From: Proteiniphilum sp.
Lineage (GTDB): Bacteria; Bacteroidota; Bacteroidia; Bacteroidales; Dysgonomonadaceae
Length of the DNA stretch: 9,608 nucleotides
Reading direction: 5' to 3'
Assembly: GCA_012728465.1 (NCBI GenBank)
Contig: JAAYFB010000337.1
Span: 1-9,608 of the forward strand
Under the pieces are notes generated by a model, which was not told the DNA's origin, did no database searches, and saw nothing but the letters and a program-made list of their open reading frames with translations. The position numbers and the translations under genes are program-made. Positions 5,596-9,608 of this stretch are shown one piece after another. The stretch's first letter is position 1. Every line of letters begins with the position of its first letter.

Positions 5596-8500
5596 CTAAA
5601 TCAAATTAGCAAGCAAGAACTTTCTTAGATCTTTAACCTCTACTTCTCTACGCTTAGCATAATCCTCCACCTGCGACTCATCAACAGGTCCAATAACGAA
5701 ATATTTAGATTGCGGATGAGCAAATATGAATCCACTAACAGATGCTGTTGGTATCATCATGCCGTTCTCGGTAAGCTCCACATCGATATCCTTGAGTGTA
5801 AGAAGCTCATCAAGCACAAAGCTAATTGTTTGATCAGGAATGGATGGATAGCCAACTGCTGGACGAATACCTTGAAATCTGGAGGCAAGCATATCAGCTA
5901 CTGAGATATCCTCATCAGCTGAGAAGCCCCAATATTCAGTACGTATCTTGTGATGTAGCCACTCAGTGCCACCCTCGGCCAATCGCTCAAGAATTGATTT
6001 CATAAGAAGCACCATGTACTCATCTTCTTCGCTTTCAAACTTCTTCAATAAAGTCCCACCATCACTAGCAGTTACTGCAAATGGCGCAATATAATCTTGA
6101 ATACCTGTTGACTTTGGTGCTACAAAATCACTCAACGACATATATTCATTTTTGTCCGTCTTCCTTTGCTGACGCAATAGTGGTACATTAATATCATTTA
6201 TGACTAAGTTATCACCATCGCTGTAAGCATCGTATATTGCGTATGCAGCATTAATTTCAATAGAATCGCTATTATCCATAATCAATTCAAGCAATTCCAC
6301 AGCATCATCATATAGTTTAATGGCCTCTTTGGCTCTATCTTGCTCTTCATCTCGAAAGCGAGACAACCATTTACTACGGCTCTCCTCATCTTTATCTACA
6401 CCATCTATTGACCCAAACTTAGCTGAAATGTTCCAACCATGTAAGAAAAACTTCCAATCAATAAATGGCACTATTTCTTTTACTGGAATTGACTTCATTA
6501 TTTGTCGCCCCCTCACCTTTGGCTCCACAGCTTTGTAGTCTGTCCAATCAATCGCAAAAGGATTATTACGAGCATCCTCAAGTGTAGCAAAGTCAACCTT
6601 TTTGCCTATCATGTTTTCACGAAGTTCTTTATACTCTTGTGCTGTTTTAGCAATAAACTCCTCTTTGTTTGTTTCGCTCAACAGATTTGCTACAACACCA
6701 GGACTTTGTGATGCATCTTTTACATACACAACTGGACCTCGACTGTACTTTGGCTCAATCTTAATTGCGGTGTGAAGTTTTGAAGTAGTAGCACCACCAA
6801 TCATAAGTGGAAGCGACATATCTGCACTCTCCATTGCTTCGGCAACAATAGCCATCTCCTCAAGCGAAGGAGTAATCAATCCACTAAGCCCTACGATATC
6901 TGGCTTTTCGGTTCTGATAGTTTCAAGAATGGTTTCGGTTGGCGTCATCACACCCAAATCAATAATCTCGTAGTTGTTGCAAGATAGGATAATCGATACA
7001 ATATTCTTGCCAATATCGTGCACATCACCCTTCACAGTTGCCATCACTATCTTACCAGCTTTATTTGGTCCAGCAGATGCTTTTTCTTTCTCTAAAACTG
7101 GCTGTAATATTGCTACAGCTTTTTTCATAGTACGAGCTGCTTTAACCACTTGTGGTAAAAACATTTTGCCCGAACCAAACAGGTCGCCCACCACATTCAT
7201 TCCATCCATCAATGGACCATCTATAATAGCAACCGCTGTAGGATAAGCCTCTAAAGCTTCGGCAATATCCTCATCCATATAATCTCCAATACCTTTCACC
7301 AATGCATAACTCAAACGTTTTGCTAAAGAATGCGTACGCCACTCTAAAACCTTCTCTTTTGACTCGCTAGTATCGCCTCCATCTTTTAAGCTTTGAGCAT
7401 ACTCCATCATTCGCTCTGTGGCATCATCACGACGGTTAAGTATTATATCTTCGGCCAATTCTTTTACATTGGCAGGAATATCATCATAGATAAGTGACTC
7501 TGCAGCATTAACAATACCCATATCCATTCCTTCTTTGATGGCACGATAAAGGAATACAGAGTGCATAACCTCACGCACATAGTCATTTCCACGGAATGAG
7601 AATGAAAGGTTGCTTACCCCACCACTAATTTTAGCACCTGGCAGGTTTGCCTTAATCCACTTTATGGTCTCGATAAAGTCTATTGCATAGTTTTTGTGTT
7701 CTTCGATACCCGTAGCAATTGCAAGAATGTTGGGGTCGAAGATTATATCTTCTGGATTGAAACCAATGCTTACAAGTATATCGTAAGCACGCTTACAAAT
7801 CTCTATACGCCTTTGGTAAGTGTCTGCCTGACCTGTTTCGTCAAAAGCCATCACCACTACGGCTGCACCATATTTCATCACCTTTTGTGCTTGCTCAATA
7901 AATTCGGCTTCACCATTCTTCAATGATATTGAATTGACAATACACTTGCCTTGCACACATTTAAGTCCTGCCTCTATTACTTCCCATTTAGATGAGTCAA
8001 TCATAATTGGCACACGCGATATATCTGGATCGGCAGTAAGAAGATTAAGGAAATTAGTCATCTCCTTCACCCCGTCAAGTAACCCATCATCCATATTCAC
8101 ATCAATGATTTGTGCTCCATCTTCCACCTGCTGTTGAGCTATTTGCAAAGCCTCCTCATAATTCCTTTCCTTTATCAATCGTAAGAATCTACGTGACCCA
8201 GCTACATTGCAACGCTCGCCAATGTTTACAAAGTTCATTTCGGGAGTAAGCACAAACTCTTCAAGACCCGACAGTCTCAATAAGTTTGGCTTCTCTGTAG
8301 GCAGTGTGGGCTTCACTCCCTCCACCAACTCCGTATATTTTGTAATATGCTCGGGTGTGGTTCCACAACATCCCCCTATGATGTTTACTAATCCCTCATC
8401 AATATACTCTTTCACTTGCAAAGCCATCTTCTCTGGGGTCTCATCATACTCTCCCAATTGGTTAGGCAATCCTGCATTGGGATATGCACTAGTGTAGAAT

Positions 8501-9282
8501 GGTGACATTCGCTTTAGCTCTTTCATGTAGGGCTTCATGTCAGACGCACCAAACGAGCAGTTGAGACCAATGACCAATGGTTTGGCATGACTAACTGAAG
8601 TAAGAAATGCACCAAGTGTTTGCCCCGAAAGAGTTCGCCCAGCCTTGTCAGTAATTGTAACTGAAAGAATAACAGGTATATTTTTAGATGTCTCTTTTTT
8701 CACCTCCTCAACTGCAAACAAAGCTGCCTTAGAGTTTAGAGTATCAAATATTGTCTCAATAAGTAGTATATCTACCCCACCCTCCACAAGTGCTTTTATT
8801 TGCTCTTTGTATGAGGCCTTCATATCATCAAACATCACAGCACGATACATTGGGTTCTCCACATCGGGGCTCATTGATGTTGTTTTATTAGTAGGGCCCA
8901 CAGCTCCTGCCACAAAGCGAGGTTTGCTTGGGTTCTTTGCAGTATATTCGTCAGCAGCCTCACGAGCCACGCGCGCAGCAGATAGATTTATATTGCGTAC
9001 TTGCGATTGCATATCATAATCTGCCATTGATATGCTAGTAGAGTTGAATGTATTAGTCTCAATGATATCAGACCCAGCCTCAAGATATGCACGATGAATA
9101 TCGCCAATAATCTTTGGTTGGGTTATTGATAACAAATCATTGTTACCTTTCTGAGGCTTTATTGCATCTTTAAATTGTTCGCCTCTAAACTCCTCTTCGG
9201 TGAGTCTATGTCTTTGTATCATTGTTCCCATTGCACCATCAAGGATGAGGATGCGGGACTTCAGAATATCTTCAATATTCAT
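5596..9282 (-). CDS. metH: cobalamin-dependent methionine synthase (MetH)
   Basis: MetH moves a methyl group from 5-methyltetrahydrofolate through methylcobalamin to homocysteine, making methionine and tetrahydrofolate in the cytoplasm. The 1228 residues match the full-length E. coli type. The homocysteine domain (about 1-325) has zinc ligands Cys242 (GLNCSFG) and Cys305/Cys306 (GGCCGT). The pterin domain (about 345-610) has [18 protein letters not shown] and MIDSS. The B12 cap (about 645-735) and B12 domain (about 740-870) carry the base-off signature DVHDIGKN, with His755 as lower cobalt ligand, then GLSGLITPS and IGGATTS. The C-terminal activation domain (about 900-1225) has FIDW (941-943 core), RTEYWGF and [11 protein letters not shown], which serve SAM-dependent reactivation. 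No frameshift or missing key residue is seen. It follows a membrane protein gene by 23 bases, so any B12 or SAM riboswitch would lie outside the window, beyond the right edge. Confidence 0.98.
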   Translation of the reverse strand: MNIEDILKSRILILDGAMGTMIQRHRLTEEEFRGEQFKDAIKPQKGNNDLLSITQPKIIGDIHRAYLEAGSDIIETNTFNSTSISMADYDMQSQVRNINLSAARVAREAADEYTAKNPSKPRFVAGAVGPTNKTTSMSPDVENPMYRAVMFDDMKASYKEQIKALVEGGVDILLIETIFDTLNSKAALFAVEEVKKETSKNIPVILSVTITDKAGRTLSGQTLGAFLTSVSHAKPLVIGLNCSFGASDMKPYMKELKRMSPFYTSAYPNAGLPNQLGEYDETPEKMALQVKEYIDEGLVNIIGGCCGTTPEHITKYTELVEGVKPTLPTEKPNLLRLSGLEEFVLTPEMNFVNIGERCNVAGSRRFLRLIKERNYEEALQIAQQQVEDGAQIIDVNMDDGLLDGVKEMTNFLNLLTADPDISRVPIMIDSSKWEVIEAGLKCVQGKCIVNSISLKNGEAEFIEQAQKVMKYGAAVVVMAFDETGQADTYQRRIEICKRAYDILVSIGFNPEDIIFDPNILAIATGIEEHKNYAIDFIETIKWIKANLPGAKISGGVSNLSFSFRGNDYVREVMHSVFLYRAIKEGMDMGIVNAAESLIYDDIPANVKELAEDIILNRRDDATERMMEYAQSLKDGGDTSESKEKVLEWRTHSLAKRLSYALVKGIGDYMDEDIAEALEAYPTAVAIIDGPLMDGMNVVGDLFGSGKMFLPQVVKAARTMKKAVAILQPVLEKEKASAGPNKAGKIVMATVKGDVHDIGKNIVSIILSCNNYEIIDLGVMTPTETILETIRTEKPDIVGLSGLITPSLEEMAIVAEAMESADMSLPLMIGGATTSKLHTAIKIEPKYSRGPVVYVKDASQSPGVVANLLSETNKEEFIAKTAQEYKELRENMIGKKVDFATLEDARNNPFAIDWTDYKAVEPKVRGRQIMKSIPVKEIVPFIDWKFFLHGWNISAKFGSIDGVDKDEESRSKWLSRFRDEEQDRAKEAIKLYDDAVELLELIMDNSDSIEINAAYAIYDAYSDGDNLVINDINVPLLRQQRKTDKNEYMSLSDFVAPKSTGIQDYIAPFAVTASDGGTLLKKFESEEDEYMVLLMKSILERLAEGGTEWLHHKIRTEYWGFSADEDISVADMLASRFQGIRPAVGYPSIPDQTISFVLDELLTLKDIDVELTENGMMIPTASVSGFIFAHPQSKYFVIGPVDESQVEDYAKRREVEVKDLRKFLLANLI

Positions 9283-9305
9283 TATTTTAGCTTTTAAATT
9301 GAATT

Positions 9306-9608
9306 TTATATAGGAATGCTTTGCGGCTTTGTACTAAAAAGCCTAATAAAAAGTTTTGCTATCCACACTACTGCCCACACAAATGTGAGCCTGACGGCCA
9401 ATATTAACCAATATGAAACCCCAAGGGCCACGAAGATTAAATTATCTTCCAAAACTGAGTGAGAAATTGCAAGATGATAGTTCAACAACTTAACATCTGA
9501 TTTTGTAACCTTGCCATCGTTCAACTGCTCTATCATCATGGCTCCACCATACGCCAAGCCTACAATGTAGCCTATCAACCAAAGGAATCCAACAGACTCA
9601 GGAAGTCC
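9306..9608 (-). CDS. membrane protein resembling nucleoside recognition (Gate) domain proteins, C-terminal part
   Basis: The frame is open to the right edge, so only the last 100 residues are seen; the N-terminus lies outside. A hydrophobic stretch at residues 6-25 of the visible part (GFLWLIGYIVGLAYGGAMM region) is followed by a charged segment (27-41), then NYHLAISHSVLEDNLIF (43-59), and a long hydrophobic stretch (about 56-90) that could hold one or two membrane spans. The ISHSVLED motif and the preceding GLAYGGAMMIEQ pattern are what I associate with Gate-domain (nucleoside recognition) inner-membrane proteins of Bacteroidota; what they transport is not established. A TTG at 9578 could be taken as a start, but the frame continues upstream with GLPESVGFLW, so it is not the true start. 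It lies 23 bases before metH on the same strand and may share its transcript. Confidence 0.65.
   Translation of the reverse strand, partial: GLPESVGFLWLIGYIVGLAYGGAMMIEQLNDGKVTKSDVKLLNYHLAISHSVLEDNLIFVALGVSYWLILAVRLTFVWAVVWIAKLFIRLFSTKPQSIPI

Noticed and set aside
6320..9019. Several 60-124 codon open frames on the plus strand opposite metH
   Set aside because: They are antisense shadows of a continuous, motif-complete metH and encode nothing recognisable.

Overview
The window looks like chromosomal DNA from a member of the Bacteroidales (Bacteroidota); the genus cannot be fixed from sequence alone. Three things support this: AT-rich DNA without clear Shine-Dalgarno sequences, promoter-like sites of the Bacteroidota type (TTTG, about 19-20 bases, then TAnnTTTG), and the gene order DUF177 - rpmF - fabH without plsX. 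The content is mostly housekeeping and conserved metabolism. I see no phage, transposase, CRISPR, toxin-antitoxin or defence genes, and no tRNA or rRNA.

Positions 1-1796, minus strand: a ribosome/lipid cluster. A DUF177 (YceD-like) protein is followed by ribosomal protein bL32 and then by FabH, the initiating condensing enzyme of fatty acid synthesis, which runs off the left edge. A hairpin with a U-tract lies between rpmF and fabH and may act as a partial terminator. A second such hairpin lies just before the DUF177 gene and overlaps a possible promoter element.

Positions 1873-3652, minus strand: a two-gene unit. A cytoplasmic CBM9-like protein is followed 25 bases later by a sugar kinase-like protein of the aminoglycoside phosphotransferase fold, resembling N-acetylhexosamine 1-kinase. 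A good Bacteroidota-type promoter precedes the pair.

Positions 3653-3952: a 300-base divergent intergenic region with one promoter candidate for each direction and a possible 10-codon upstream ORF that overlaps the next start codon. Positions 3953-5329, plus strand: an aldehyde dehydrogenase of the class 3 type with all catalytic residues.

Positions 5330-5595: a 266-base spacer between convergent genes, rich in hairpins. It holds two 63-base direct repeats (55 of 63 identical, 184 bases apart), each centred on a 15-base stem, plus two further hairpins between them. It is the least explained stretch here.

Positions 5596-9608, minus strand: a full-length cobalamin-dependent methionine synthase (MetH, all four modules), preceded by 23 bases and the C-terminal end of a membrane protein resembling nucleoside recognition (Gate) domain proteins, which enters from the right edge.
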